The notes below the pieces were generated by a model. The model was given only the letters and a program-made list of their open reading frames with translations. It was not told the DNA's origin and searched no databases. Made by a program: the position numbers and the translations under genes. From Corallium rubrum (taxonomy: Eukaryota; Cnidaria; Anthozoa; Scleralcyonacea; Coralliidae), in assembly GCA_964035015.1 (NCBI GenBank), contig OZ036006.1:1683269-1747268 (forward strand): a DNA stretch of 64,000 bases. The letters are read 5' to 3'. The first letter of the stretch is position 1. Each line of letters opens with the position of its first letter. This document shows, one piece after another, positions 12,551 to 24,476 of this stretch.

Positions 12551-14435
12551 CATTAACACGTCTAACGAAACACAAACAAACTTACCGACAAACCAAATTG
12601 TATAAACAGCACGCATTGCCTTGTGCTATATCGCTTGTTGTATATCTTTGCGGCGAAACAGCTTGTTGGGCGTCTTCGTACAGTTACACCAGAGCTACAC
12701 TGTGAAACACAGCTACACAAAGAGAAAAATATAAACGAGAAATCTTTCACTGACGTCACGACTCTTTTTCCCAGCGTGCTCTGGCAGCTCAAGCAAACCA
12801 GAACGACGACGGCAATGTCGAGTTCAGTATCTAACAGAAACCACGAATCATTTACGTATATCAGTTGAATACGTAACGTACGTTTTTCGACATCCAAAAG
12901 CCTATAGAGTTCTAAAAGGACTTCGTTGCCGATAGTTTGAAGACAAACTCGACTAACAGGTTTCGCCGATCACGAGTTAACGTCGTCCAGAAGACGTGAA
13001 AATGATCTGAATAACGTTGTATGTAGAACGGCGTTAAGTTACTCCTGGGACTAAAAACTATTTATCTTCTTTGTTGTGTGCGGAAAATTATATTGTATTA
13101 AGGACGTTGTCCTTGACGTTCGCGTTGTATTTGTATTTGCTTAAGCTCTGAGCTCTCTATTCTTCGCTTCTAATCCTAGAAAGGTTTGAGTAAGAGCGTG
13201 TCTTATCCCGGACGCAATGACCTTAGCCCTCACCCCCAAAAATTATTCAACCCTTTCATTCGCGTTGTTGTTGCATGTATGAAAGGATAAATATCGAGTT
13301 TCCGACTGGTACTGTAAGTATAGCCATTATAATATGATTATAATGTATGAAAGTGCATATGCAACGAAATTGTCAAGTTGGAGAAAATAACATTAAAGTA
13401 AAGTTTGAGATGACTTATTTCAGTTGTGAAAGTTTCAGGGCGAATAATTGAAGGAAAGTATGTTGTGTTAACGTTTGAAAATAGGCTTTTGGCCCAGAAA
13501 GTCGAGACATATATTATTCCACAACTAATGACATCGCCAGGGCCTACATGAATTCTTATTGTCATCAAAAACACTCTTTACAAAATTAAATTCTCAGGGG
13601 AAAGTGTTCACAAAGATGTGTAAATTTATTCATACCGAGTTATTTGTTTTAAAGTATACATAGTCGATGCCGTATTAACTGTCGTCTTAACAGTGATTAG
13701 AAATATACTGTCAATTTTTGACAACTTATACATGTTCGTGAAGTCACTTATGAAATTCGAAATTTCTGACCACAAAATGAACGACAAAATGACTGTATTT
13801 TTCTGTTTATGTACACGGCATTGTGCCAAGAGCTTAGAAGGCAAAATAATTGAGATGTGGGTCGAGTGACCTCATTAGTTGTGCAACTATGCCAACTATT
13901 TTAATTATGTCTCAATTTTTAGGAGGAAAAGCATAGTTTTCAAACGCTAAATAAACATACTTCCATTTAATTATTTGTCCTAAAACTTTTACAGTCAAAA
14001 GAAGCGATATCAAACAATACTTTGATGTTGTTATCTCCAACTTGAAAATTTCGTTGATTTGGCACTTTAAGATTCACACAAATACACTCTGAGTTACGAC
14101 TAAAACCAGTAGAGTGCTCGCACGTTCAAATTAACGACGCGTCAATATAAAGTCTAACGCACAGGAATGTAATCACGTGAGAGGAACAAAGACGTTTCGA
14201 TCGATCATCGAAAAGATCTCGCAAGTCAATGCCTCGGTCTTATGTGTACACGATGTAAATTGTAAATATGTCATTGCTAATGCTGTCTCGAAGTGGAAAA
14301 AATAGAGACTTCCCGGGAATGTTGCCAGAATAAAGAAATAAAGAATCGTGTGAAATACACTTCCTGCATGTAGTTATTTTGGGCCGGACGAGCGCTCTAC
14401 TGATATTGGCAGTAATTTACTCTCTTTCCTTTAGG
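12551..14435. other. Gene-free stretch
   Basis: No coding exon, RNA gene or array was recognised. The open frames at 12562-12897 (minus) and 12623-12868 (plus) are reciprocal shadows without domains. The frames at 13338-13574 and 13626-13844 are also featureless. Confidence 0.4.
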
Positions 14436-14760
14436 GAAACACGGGTGACGTGTGCTGTTAGCACGCTGCCTCTCACCAATTAGAAGTTAAACCCTGTTAT
14501 ACGGGGTTAGTACTTGGATCAATGGGTGACCGCTTGGGAATGACGCCGTTGTCGGGACTCATGCATGTGAGTATAGTTGTGGTTGATCTCTCTTGCGTTT
14601 CGAGTGTTTTTCGCCGGGTTCTCCGGTTTTCCTCCCTCCGTAATCTCAGCTGTGATTCGTGGTCTGAAGTGTGTCGTATAGAGCGCCTTTGATATGATAT
14701 GCCTCGACAGCCAGGCTGCGAGTAAGGATGATTAGCCCTTAGTCCTTTATATCCTAAAGG
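14436..14760 (+). mobile_element. 5S-rRNA-derived SINE (SINE3-like) or 5S pseudogene
   Basis: Bases 14480-14560 resemble the second half of eukaryotic 5S rRNA: AGAAGTTAAACCCTG, then GGTTAGTACTTGGATC and ATGGGTGACCGCTTGGGAAT. These correspond to the internal pol III promoter (A box, C box). A 3-bp insertion lies in GGAT(CA)ATGGGTGACC. The 5' half is strongly diverged. Sequence continues past the 5S part with TTCTCCGGTTTTCCTCCCTC and a tail, which suggests a 5S-headed SINE more than a plain 5S pseudogene. Confidence 0.6.
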
Positions 14761-16739
14761 GCTCCTTTCAAAACGTCAGTATTTCGTTACCAAAACTAAT
14801 ATCGGCTGTTTACCATCTTTTCACTTTACTATACGGAACTAGCATAAGACGTCGAACTGTGTGAAAGAAATAGCTCTTCGCGACCTTTGAAAATTCTGCT
14901 CAACAATAACAAATTTAAAAACCTGTAATTCTCGAAGTAAGAGTCGTATCGACCCAAAAATTTCGACGAGAACTTACAGTACAACAACGATATTTAAAAC
15001 ATTTGAACCGATCAGCCTTGCAGATTTATGATTTAGATTTTAGGATTTTGATGATGTCACATGTCGACGATTCGGACTGATCGGGTGCAAAGAGCAACGT
15101 TTTCTTTTTTTTGTGTGTGTTTTGGAAGTTCCCGTTTCCATCATTGAAGGCAGTACTTTTACAAGAACAATTATGTCTTTTTGCTTGTTGATTAGAATTG
15201 TTTTCTTGTGACCGGGAATCGGGTATTTGAGCAGATTTAGTCTGCGCGCCGCGGCAAAATCGAAAGCACAACATTTGCATTCAACATTGTTGTTATCGTA
15301 GTTGTGCTCTATTGGTCATGGTTTTTATTAGATACTAAATTACACCTTTAGTTCTTCGAAAATGTCGTCTTTTACTATCACAAATGCGAACAACTTGGCC
15401 ACAAAACTAAAATCAAATGGCATACGTTGTATCTAACTCTTAGCCACACGAAGTGCACCTCAAGCCACGCCATTTACAGTAGAAACGTAACGAAGGTCCT
15501 TCGCTCGAAACGTTAGAAAACTACGTTCAATAATTTTGGCAGTACTCGAACCTCATAACTATATTTCAAGTTGTATTTCAACACTGCCTATACAGCACAC
15601 TACTTTTATTTCACTGTTTTGATTTATTCAAAAATTGACCGTTCATACGAGCTGTTTGTGACTTATTTAAGCTGCGGCTTATTTTGCGCCGTATATAAAA
15701 GGCCGTATGAATGTGAATGTTTAGTAACAGTAAATGTTTAGAAGTCTTACTTCAAGGTTCTCTGACTTTGCTTGTTTGATGATTTGGTTTTGTCACTGTT
15801 CTCTTCCGCCCAGCTTCGCAGGATTTGACGTCTTTCCTCTGGAAAGAGAAGAGTTACTATATAGTAAGAGACTTCAACCTCAACGACGTCAACCTCAACA
15901 ACGACGTCCTTTAAAGAAAAGAATTTTTTTAAAAAACAAAGAGAATGGAATAATTTTAGTCCCATGAGTAATCTCAACACCGTCCTCGTTCTTTATACGT
16001 TCTTTAGACGTTTTGGAAGTCATTAAACTAGCTTCAAATATTAAATATAATAGTCAGTTAACCGTGACCTCTTTAAATCGAAAGATTTACCTTGCTTTTT
16101 AACCGTCGTCGTAGTCCTAGCATCTTAAAGTCGATAGTGTTGTCTTTGTTGCGGACTTGCGGTTGCTTGGCAGCGTAGACGAAGAAGAATCTTTAAATTT
16201 ACTATATTATAAATACTATAATTACAGGAAGGGCACATGAGTACAAACGGATTTTCGTAAAACCAAGATGAAAAACATTTTAATTTTATAAACGTTTGGG
16301 TTTAAACTAAAAAACTAAAAAAAAACCGGTTTAAACTAAAGAAAGAGTTTATAAGATTTAAAAAAAAAATTATAAAAATTTTCTTGGTGCAGTTATATCT
16401 GATTAAAATTTCACCTTAGCCGCATGTGAGAAGAGTGCTTCCAGTTTGACTCTACTAAACACCACAAGTTTTCTCCTGTACACTGGACAACTGGACCAAT
16501 GAGGTTTGACCATTACTGGACTTCAAGGAGAACAGTTTGCATGTAGATGTGACTAAACCAGTATAAATAAAAACCGCATCCAGGAGAGAATTTGAAAAAA
16601 TACAAGACAAAGTATAAACCGAAAATAAACATTTTGAAACCCAAAATATGAGCTAAAAACAAGACAGCAATTGAAACGGTGATATTTCGATTTTATTACA
16701 AAATCATATATATATATATAAACTATAAGTATAGGTACA
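14761..16739. other. Gene-poor stretch with retroelement traces
   Basis: No gene was recognised. Bases 15478-15600 (CGAAGG...CGAAACGTTAG and CAACACTGCCTATACAGCAC) belong to the same dispersed family as 18091-18245 and 62207-62362. Bases about 16640-16700 (AAAACAAGACA...GGTGATATTTCGATTTTATT) resemble the 3' flank of the Penelope-like remnant at 48.7-48.8 kb. Open frames at 15734-15980 on both strands are shadows. Confidence 0.4.
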
Positions 16740-16880
16740 CGACAAGTGATATTTCAATTTTTTTCAAAAATTGCACGTGCCGTTAGGCGAGTGCAATTTG
16801 GCATAATTTTCAAATATCACGAGTAGTGTATGTAAATCCTTAATTGCTCGAGCAAAATCATATGATTACTCATTTATTTA

Positions 16881-17178
16881 TATATGCATGACAAAATTAC
16901 GACACGTACGCTTCATACTCACTCATGCCTTTAAAACCATCTTGCTTCATTACTTGACAAGAAACGTTTTCACTCTGGGTGTTCTCTGTACTCATTTCAA
17001 AATATTTACAGGGAATTTTTAGTTCATAGTGTACCACAAGTCGTTGGAAATGTGAAAACTTTCCATTGCAGAATTGGCCGCCATTTTGAATTTTATTGTC
17101 ACCATCGTTCCCAGGGCCTTCTCTATTTTTATTAATCCTCTCAACCAATCAGAATGTAGTAATTTTGTCATGCATATA
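16881..17178 (-). mobile_element. MITE with TATATGCATGACAAAATTAC ends, copy 2
   Basis: The 20-bp terminal inverted repeats at 16881-16900 and 17159-17178 are identical to those of the element at 471-862, and the interior is homologous in inverse orientation. This copy is about 90 bp shorter because it lacks the TGTACTGCAGTACAA segment. The 83-codon minus-strand open frame at 16897-17148 aligns with the frame at 591-842 in copy 1, but it is interrupted there relative to this copy and has no recognisable domain. Confidence 0.75.
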
Positions 17179-17185
17179 TTACGAT

Positions 17186-17260
17186 GTTTATATAATCGAA
17201 AGTAAAAGTGATTTATATAATTTTATACAATATTTATTTCCGGGCACGTCACTCACTTAA
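17186..17260 (+). repeat. 3' end fragment of the 1.2 kb promoter-like repeat
   Basis: TTTATATAATCGAAAGTAAAAGTGAT and TTTATTTCCGGGCACGTCA match the ends of the units at 18800-18870, 60290-60360 and 61520-61600. This fragment precedes a full unit, so the locus is a broken tandem array. Confidence 0.7.
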
Positions 17261-17271
17261 GTAATGCGCGT

Positions 17272-17459
17272 CCGAGGGCTTTATATCGCATACATCCCGA
17301 CGTTCGAGGGATTTATCTGACTTAATTTATTGTTGAGGAGGTTTCCCAACAAAGTCTTGTCTATTTTTTCCACCTTGGACAAAGATTTTCCTTGTTTTCT
17401 TTCTTCATTTCGTATCTAATTAATATTCAAGGGGGCTTTATGCGATATAAAGCCCTCGG
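17272..17459. mobile_element. Short MITE between two repeat units
   Basis: The inverted ends CCGAGGGCTTTATATCGCATA and TATGCGATATAAAGCCCTCGG enclose 188 bp. It lies at the junction between two units of the 1.2 kb repeat, a junction without this insert at about 60365 and 61600. No clear target duplication was seen. Confidence 0.6.
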
Positions 17460-17504
17460 AACAACAAAGAAAACGACTCAATAATAAATTAAACACGAAC
17501 AAAC

Positions 17505-18870
17505 TCTTGCCACTTCCGACGGACATACGTTTCATTTTAAACTAGCCATTCACGTTTCAAAGTAACCAATGCTGTGTTGCTATTGGTCAACATGTAATTT
17601 TTGCTTAGCTTGCTAGTTTCTTTGTGATTTGAAAGGAGTAATTGCAACGGTTCCCGCCAAAACAAAACAGTTTCGTCGATATAGGAGAACATTTACTGTT
17701 AGTAACAGTGGTAAACCGACGCATTAGTTGCATTAAGACGTATACAAAGCACAAAGATTAATACGAATTGGAAGGTAAGCATGTCCAATTTACCTTGTGT
17801 GCGAAAAACATAGCAAGAGATCTATATAATTCAATTGTGAGTTCTTGAAGCGCGTTTAATTCATTCAAACCGACGTTGAACAGTAGTCGGAGCCCTTCTA
17901 CCAACAAATCGATGTTCGATACTTAAAGTGACTTGAATTTAAGATAGATATACAATGATTAGCGTCTGTTTAAATTCAGTGATGACTTATCAAAGAAGAG
18001 CTTGCTAGCTTGCTATTAAGTCCTTCGTCTTCGTAGTCGTCGGTTCGAGTCGTTCGAGCACTATACGTGTAGCTCAATTAGAATATAGTACGGTTGGATA
18101 TATTGCCAAAACAGGGAACGTAGGAGTCTAACGAAGGGCCTTCGTTTGAAACGTTAGATTCCTACGTTCCCTGTTTTGGCAGTATATCCACTTACTATAT
18201 TTCTATTTGTGTTTCAACACTGCCTACGCAGCACACTACTTTGATTTCATTGTTTGGCTCAATTAGGTGTATTTTAGTATGTTAGCTACTGAGATGTTGA
18301 CGTGGTAAAGTATATCGATTTTAATGTTTATTGAACCTAGCAAAACTAGTGTGTGATATTCTTGTTTATATGTTTATTATAATGTTTGCGAGTACTCTTG
18401 TCTTAAAGAGTCAATTATATGTCGTTTATAACGCTAGTAGTTCTTAGCTAAAACAATAACAATTTCACAATTTCACATGGCACTTGCATGTAAGCCGTAA
18501 ATAGGTTAGAAAAACGTAGAACACTACTGTATGTAATTTGTTTGATACAATCAACGTAACGGATGCCAGTTGAAAAAGACCCTTATTGAAATCAATGATA
18601 TAAAATATATTTACCCGTAGTTCAGTAGTTCATTTGTTGAAAGGACTACATGAATCAAACGTGAATTTTCTGAATAAAACGGCTAAACACAGCTAGTAAG
18701 CGAACGATACGACACAGTGATGTGTTTTGGTTACTTGTTAAGAATTTCAATTTAACAAGCAGAAATCAAGCCGTAGTCGTGCAGCAAGAACTATAAGATG
18801 TATATAAGCGAAAGTAAAAGTGTTTTATATTATTACGTATTACAAATTTATTTCCGGGTTACGTCGTCAT
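17505..18870 (+). repeat. 1.2 kb promoter-like repeat, unit A
   Basis: The unit starts at TTGCCACTTCCGACGGACAT and ends at TTTATTTCCGGG. In order it has a paired CCAAT/ATTGG (CCAATGCTGTGTTGCTATTGG), an E2F-like GTTCCCGCCAAAAC, a short leader ending in TTGGAAG, and a consensus splice donor GGTAAGC at about 17775. All are preserved in the tandem units at 59.2-62.6 kb. The unit contains an insertion at 18091-18245, also present in unit D. No open frame is conserved, so this looks like a regulatory or 5' untranslated unit, not a protein gene. Confidence 0.75.
18091..18245 (+). mobile_element. Penelope-like terminal fragment inserted in unit A
   Basis: GATATATTGCCAAAACAGGG and its inverted counterpart flank a core CTAACGAAGGG...TTTGAAACGTTAG. 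CAACACTGCCTACGCAGCAC follows. Related copies lie at 15478-15600, 32930-33060 (weaker) and 62207-62362. The GAAACGTT core hairpin resembles terminal sequences of Penelope-like elements, which in other species carry hammerhead ribozyme motifs. A complete ribozyme core is not seen here. Confidence 0.5.
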
Positions 18871-18950
18871 CATAGTCAAGCCTAGTTCCAGGCCCACCAT
18901 TCATATATTTAAAATGGCTACAAGGCTATACCGATAGTTGTGATAGTTGT

Positions 18951-19250
18951 GAATTGAATTGAATTGAATTGAATTGAATTGAATTGAATTGAATTGAATT
19001 GAATTGAATTGAATTGAATTGAATTGAATTGAATTGAATTGAATTGAATTGAATTGAATTGAATTGAATTGAATTGAATTGAATTGAATTGAATTGAATT
19101 GGATTGAATTGAATTGAATTGAATTGAATTGAATTGAATTGAATTGAATTGAATTGAATTGAATTGAATTGAATTGAATTGAATTGAATTAAATTAAATT
19201 AAATTAAATTAAATTAAATTAAACTAAATTGAATTGAATTGAACTGAATT
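18951..19250 (+). repeat. (GAATT)n array grading into (AAATT)n
   Basis: Nearly perfect GAATT pentamers to about 19190, then about eight AAATT units. The GAATT of this array and the GAGTT of the next differ by one base. Confidence 0.95.
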
Positions 19251-19471
19251 GAATAGAACCTAGCCTAACCTGATTTTCAAAAATCGTTATATGCAGAATT
19301 GCAGTGTGATTTATGAAATTATTTACTTGTCAAACAAATCTCAATATGTCGCTGGTTAGTGACGAAACGTTAGTTCTTCATTAAAAAATTTTTTATCATG
19401 CTTACTTACGACTTTTGATTTTATTATGGCTTTGTTACGAATTATTTGCTGGGCAATAATTTTGATAACAA

Positions 19472-19632
19472 GAGTTGAGTTGAGTTGAGTTGAGTTGAGT
19501 TGAGTTGAGTTGAGTTGAGTTGAGTTGAGTTGAGTTGAGTTGAGTTGAGTTGAGTTGAGTTGAGTTGAGTTGAGTTGAGTTGAGTTGAGTTGAGTTGAGT
19601 TGAGTTGAGTTGAGTTGAGTTGAGTTGAGTTG
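19472..19632 (+). repeat. (GAGTT)n array
   Basis: About 32 uninterrupted GAGTT pentamers. The minus-strand frames reading TQLNS are repeat translation only. Confidence 0.95.
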
Positions 19633-21070
19633 AATTGCATGGTACAACATTGAATTGAAATGAATCGAATTGAATCGAATATTGAATTAAATCGAATAAA
19701 ATCCAATTGCATTAAATTGAATTAAACTGAATTAAACCGAATTAAATTGAAGCTGCACGAATAGAATTGAAATGAAGCTAAATCAAATTGAATTGAAGCT
19801 AAATTAAATTGAATTGGAGCTAAATTGAATGGAAGATAAATTTAATTTAATTGAAGGTAAATTGAAATGAAGCTAAAATAAATTTAATTGAAGGTAAATT
19901 AAATTGAACTGAAGATAAATTAAATCAAATTGAATTAAAACTAAATCAAATTGAATTGAAGCTAAATTAAATTGAATTAAAGCTAAATTGAATTGAATTG
20001 AATTGAATTGAATTGAATTGAATTGAATTGAATTGAATTGAATTGAATTGAATTGAATTGAATTGAATTGAATTGAATTGAATTGAATTGAATTGAATTG
20101 AATTGAATTGAATTGAATTGAATTGAATTGAATTGAAGCTAAATTGAATTGAATTGAATTGAATTGAATTAAAGCTAAATTGAATTGAATTGAATTGAAT
20201 TGAATTGAATTGAATTGAATTGAATTGAATTGAATTGAATTGAATTGAATGGAATTGAATTGAATTGAATTGAATTGAATTGAGTTGAATTGAATTGAAT
20301 TGAATTGAATTGAATTGAATTGAATTGAATTGAATTGAATTGAATTGAATTGAATTGAATTGAATTGAATTGAAGTGAAGTGAATTGAATTGAAATGAAT
20401 TGAATTGCATGGTACAACATTGAATTGAAATGAATCGAATTGAATCGAATATTGAATTAAATCGTTTAAAATAAAGTTGCATTAAAGTGAATTAAATTGA
20501 ATTAAACCGAATTAAATTGAAGCTGCACGAATAGAATTGAATTGAAGCTAAATCAAATTGAATTGAAGCTAAATTAAATTGAATTGGAGCTAAATTGAAT
20601 GGAAGATAAATTGAATTTAATTGAAGGTAAATTGAAATGAAGCTAAAATAAATTTAATTGAAGGTAAATTAAATTGAACTGAAGATAAATTAAATCAAAT
20701 TGAATTAAAGCTAAATCAAATTGAATTGAAGCTAAATTAAATTGAATTAAAGCTAAATTGAATTGAATTGAATTGAATTGAATTGAATTGAATTGAATTG
20801 AATTGAATTGAATTCAATTCAATTGAATTGAATTCAATTGAATTGAATTGAAGCTAAATTGAATTGAATTGAATTGAATTGAATTGAATCAAACCTAAAT
20901 TGAATTGAATTGAATTGAATTGAATTGAATTGAATTGAATTGAATTGAATTGAATTGAATTGAATTGAATTGAATTGAATTGAATTGAATTGAATTGAAT
21001 TGAATTGAATTGAATTGAATTGAATTGAATTGAATTGAATTGAATTGAATTGAATTGAATTGAATTGAAT
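19633..21070 (+). repeat. Higher-order repeat of GAATT arrays and GAAGCTAAATT blocks
   Basis: A block starting GAATTGCATGGTACAACATTG at 19633 and continuing through GAAGCTGCACGAATAGAATTG to about 19985 recurs at 20402-20755, so the period is about 770 bp. Between and after the blocks are pure GAATT arrays (19986-20136, 20176-20390, 20756-20870, 20886-21070). The same block occurs once at 45940-46300. Confidence 0.9.
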
Positions 21071-21741
21071 ATGGCAAGCCGATTGTAGCAAAATTCAACG
21101 ACACTTTTTTATAAAGTATTAAAATTCAATTCAATGCTTATTCAGTGCTTCAATTCAATGAACATATTCAATTCAATGCTTATTCAGTGCTTCAATTCAA
21201 TGAACATATTCAATTCAATGCTTATTCAATGATTCAATTCAATGAACATATTCAATTCAATGCTTATTCAATGATTCAATTCAATGAACATTTTCAATTC
21301 AATGCTTATTCAATGATTCAATTCAATGAACATTTTCAATTCAATGCTTATTCAATGATTCAATTCAATGAACATTTTCAATTCAATGCTTATTCAATGA
21401 TTCAATTCAATGAACATTTTCAATTCAATGCTTATTCAATGATTCAATTCAATGAACATATTCAATTCAATGCTTATTCAATGATTCAATTCAATGAACA
21501 TTTTCAATTCAATGCTTATTCAATGATTCAATTCAATGAACATATTCAATTCAATGCTTATTCAATGATTCAATTCAATGAACATATTCAATTCAATGCT
21601 TATTCAATGATTCAATTCAATGAACATATTCAATTCAATGCTTATTCAATGATTCAATTCAATGAACATATTCAATTCAATGCTTATTCAATGATTCAAT
21701 TCAATACATATATTCAATTCAATTCAATGCTTATTCAATGA
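21071..21741 (+). repeat. 42-bp tandem repeat with unique leader, copy 1
   Basis: The leader ATGGCAAGCCGATTGTAGC at 21070-21088 and following bases precede about 14 copies of a 42-bp unit built from ATTCAATTCAATGAACAT plus a 24-bp half containing GCTTATTCAATG. Because 42 is a multiple of three, a 14-residue periodic open frame spans the array. It has no flanking coding sequence. An inverted relative lies at 45275-45898. Confidence 0.93.
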
Positions 21742-22395
21742 TTCGTGATACTTGAACTGATCTGACTGCAAAAACATGAACGTATTTCAATGAAAAAGCA
21801 ACACTTTACGGTCAGCGGAAAAAAGGCATTTATGACGACTACTTCATGGGACAACCCAACCTCGTAGCAACATATCCTTTCTTCACACAGACGAATATAA
21901 TGATTATCATGATACTCAAGTGAGATTCTGTCCCACATGCGGGATGTTAAACTAAATTGCATATAACAAAAAAAAACAGTAGGGGTGTTGTGGTTAGGTT
22001 TAGGGTCAAGTTTAGAGGTGGGGGTCGGGTTGGGGGTTTGGGGGTAGGGAATTATTTCTTTAAAATTGATGATTATTGTTAATTCTACGTCATTTCACAA
22101 TTAACGATAATCATCATTTCGAGATGAGAGAATATGCTTGCAAGATTAGTATGCTGCCTTGTGCTGGGTTGCCTGTGTCTCGTGTCCAGACCTCTTTGCC
22201 ATGTATTGTCCGGTGAACTATATATATATACCTGGAAGGCTTCCTCCATTCAATCCCAGGACTAAACAGTGAGGCAAAACATGACGGCAATGGGGAATTT
22301 TAGGACGTCAGTTCTAGGCTCCTACGCGGTCATCTTGGATGTCAGCCTTAGTCTTTTTTCTCGTGGCCGAACCACAGGCGGCCCAAACGCGCCCA
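21742..22395. other. Gene-free stretch with a G-rich block
   Basis: No gene was recognised. It holds the G-quadruplex-like run at 22020-22049 and a hairpin (GATGATTATTGTTAATT and its inverse) at about 22067-22117. A (TA)n stretch is near 22220. Confidence 0.45.
22020..22049 (+). other. Potential G-quadruplex
   Basis: Five G-runs of 5, 3, 5, 5 and 3 bases are separated by 2-3 base loops within 30 bases, an excellent fit to the intramolecular G4 pattern on the plus strand. Confidence 0.75.
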
Positions 22396-22547
22396 AACGT
22401 ACACCCCACTGACCTATATATTTAACTGGACTGCGTGCTCCTATTACCTTTGAGTTAGGAAAGTGTCCGCATTTTCACTTTCAAAATGGCGGCATTTATG
22501 GGTCCTTTTGCTAATGGTGAAGGTCGCTGACCGATACCTAAGATCTC

Positions 22548-22920
22548 TAGTTCGTGTTGGACATGTTCGGTCTTTCGCTTTTTTTAAGAAAACTAAGCTA
22601 TTTGGTCGAATAAACTGTATGTATGTTGTAGCCAGATTAATTATCTTTCTTCCAGTATATTTGATAGCTTCTACAGTGGTTTATTTCTCGAGAAAACATT
22701 CGGAGAAGACATTATAATACATACGGAAAAAAAATTCAAAATAGCGGCCGCTATTATGATTTGGACATGTTCGGTATTTCTCTTTTTTTAGGGAAACTAA
22801 GCTATTTGGTCGGATGAACTGTACGTATGTTGTAGCAAGGTAAATTATCTTTCTGCCAATATATTTTATAACTCCTACAGTGGATTATTTCTTGAGAAAA
22901 CGTTCGGAGTAGACGGACTA
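22548..22920 (+). repeat. Tandem duplication of a ~210 bp unit
   Basis: TTGGACATGTTCGGTCTTTC to about 22710 is repeated from TTGGACATGTTCGGTATTTC at 22758 to about 22920. Shared inner segments include AAACTAAGCTATTTGGTCG and CTACAGTGG. The unit has no coding content. Confidence 0.8.
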
Positions 22921-24476
22921 GGTGAAACTTTGTCGAATTTTTGCCAAGTCAGCATAATATCGTCCTGGTCTCGAGTTTGTGTAAACAAAATATTTCTAGT
23001 AATTATGCTTGTTGCTGAGCCTGAGCGGCCCGGGATGTTTTCATGAGAAGGTCTTATTGTAGTTCTGAACTACAATAATATTCCTAGACAATTACTGTTG
23101 TAGCTTTCTAGCAGTCTGAATTAAAAAGACGCGCCGGCCGGCGGTAACCGCACGAACACTTGGCAATAAAATAAACAAGACTGTCAATACACATGGTAGT
23201 AGTGATACCCCCCACTCCAGACTACAAAGGGATGCCGCCTCATTAAATATTCAATTTTTAATTATTCATTCTCATGCTCCTTTGCGACCCTCTAACCCTA
23301 ATCTCGTTACGTAATTATGTTTCGTGCTCCTATATGACCCCCTAACCCTAATCTCACTCAACCCTCCCGGTTTTCACTACGTCATACCGACTTATTATTT
23401 ATTCATTCTCAGACTCCTTTGGGACGTAGTAACCCTAACTTTCCCCCCTAACCCTAGCTGTCACTCAACCCCCCTGGTATTCACTACGTCATTCCCGATT
23501 GGTCTCCGACTGATTTCCGAAGTTACGTAAAAGGCACTGGACTTATCTCTTTATAACTAATAGAAACCAACTTTCATTTAAACCCTTAACCCTACTTATA
23601 GCCAACACTTGTGGGACACGTATACGTACAGAGCATGCGTACAGTAAACTTTAACAAAATAGACGTTCTTTACAAGGAACTAAAGAGAAATTGATAGAGG
23701 CACTTTATATTTTTTTATCTGAAACCTTGTCTCGATGAGTATAGAGAGTTTTGAGCAGCCGAAGTGTCTGAATTGGCTGAGCTCGTATGGACTTAAATCA
23801 ATAGCATATGATGAATATTATATTAGGTTTAGAGCCTAAACATTCAATCATCCTAGAATCATTGCTAGCTAAACCCTTCGTTTGTAAGTGAAGGAATCGT
23901 AAGAAGATAGAATGAGGAGTCAATTCTAAAAGCCATAAGAACGTTTTTAAGTGTCGATATATAAACGAAATATTATTTGGCTGCGGGACGGCTGAGTATC
24001 GACTTGAATTAATAGCAACATGAATATTATATTAGTTAGAACTTAAACGGCCAAACAGCTCTTTACCCATTTACTTGGAGATATGTGCCGAATTGTCGCT
24101 TATTTGGCTTTAGTTTATAAGTAAACGATGCCTTGAATGAAGAAATCGTTCGGCAAACTGTTCGAAAGACATTGAATCATTTTCTTCAGAGGGGTTTGCC
24201 AGAATATAAACTGTCAAGGGTTAAACGGCTGACTCGGCTATTTTTTTAACGTCGTCAAGCATCTTGTTAATGTTGCTACGGCTGATATTTGCGTATTTAT
24301 GCTCAGTGCAGGTGCAGGAGACAAAAGAGAAAACTCATTAAAGTTACTAATGACCAAAACATAACCGGATTTGCATATAAGTAGAATATTTAATTCATTT
24401 TAGGGGTGATCATGAGTTTTTTGGGAATAATAAGGGGCCTGAAGAGGTATTAATATATGGACAAGTTTAGGCGAAA

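Noticed and set aside
21145-21741. 198-residue frame with a 14-residue period, as for a structural repeat protein
   Set aside because: The unit is 42 bp, so an open frame is automatic. The inverted copy is interrupted by frame changes and no unique coding end exists.
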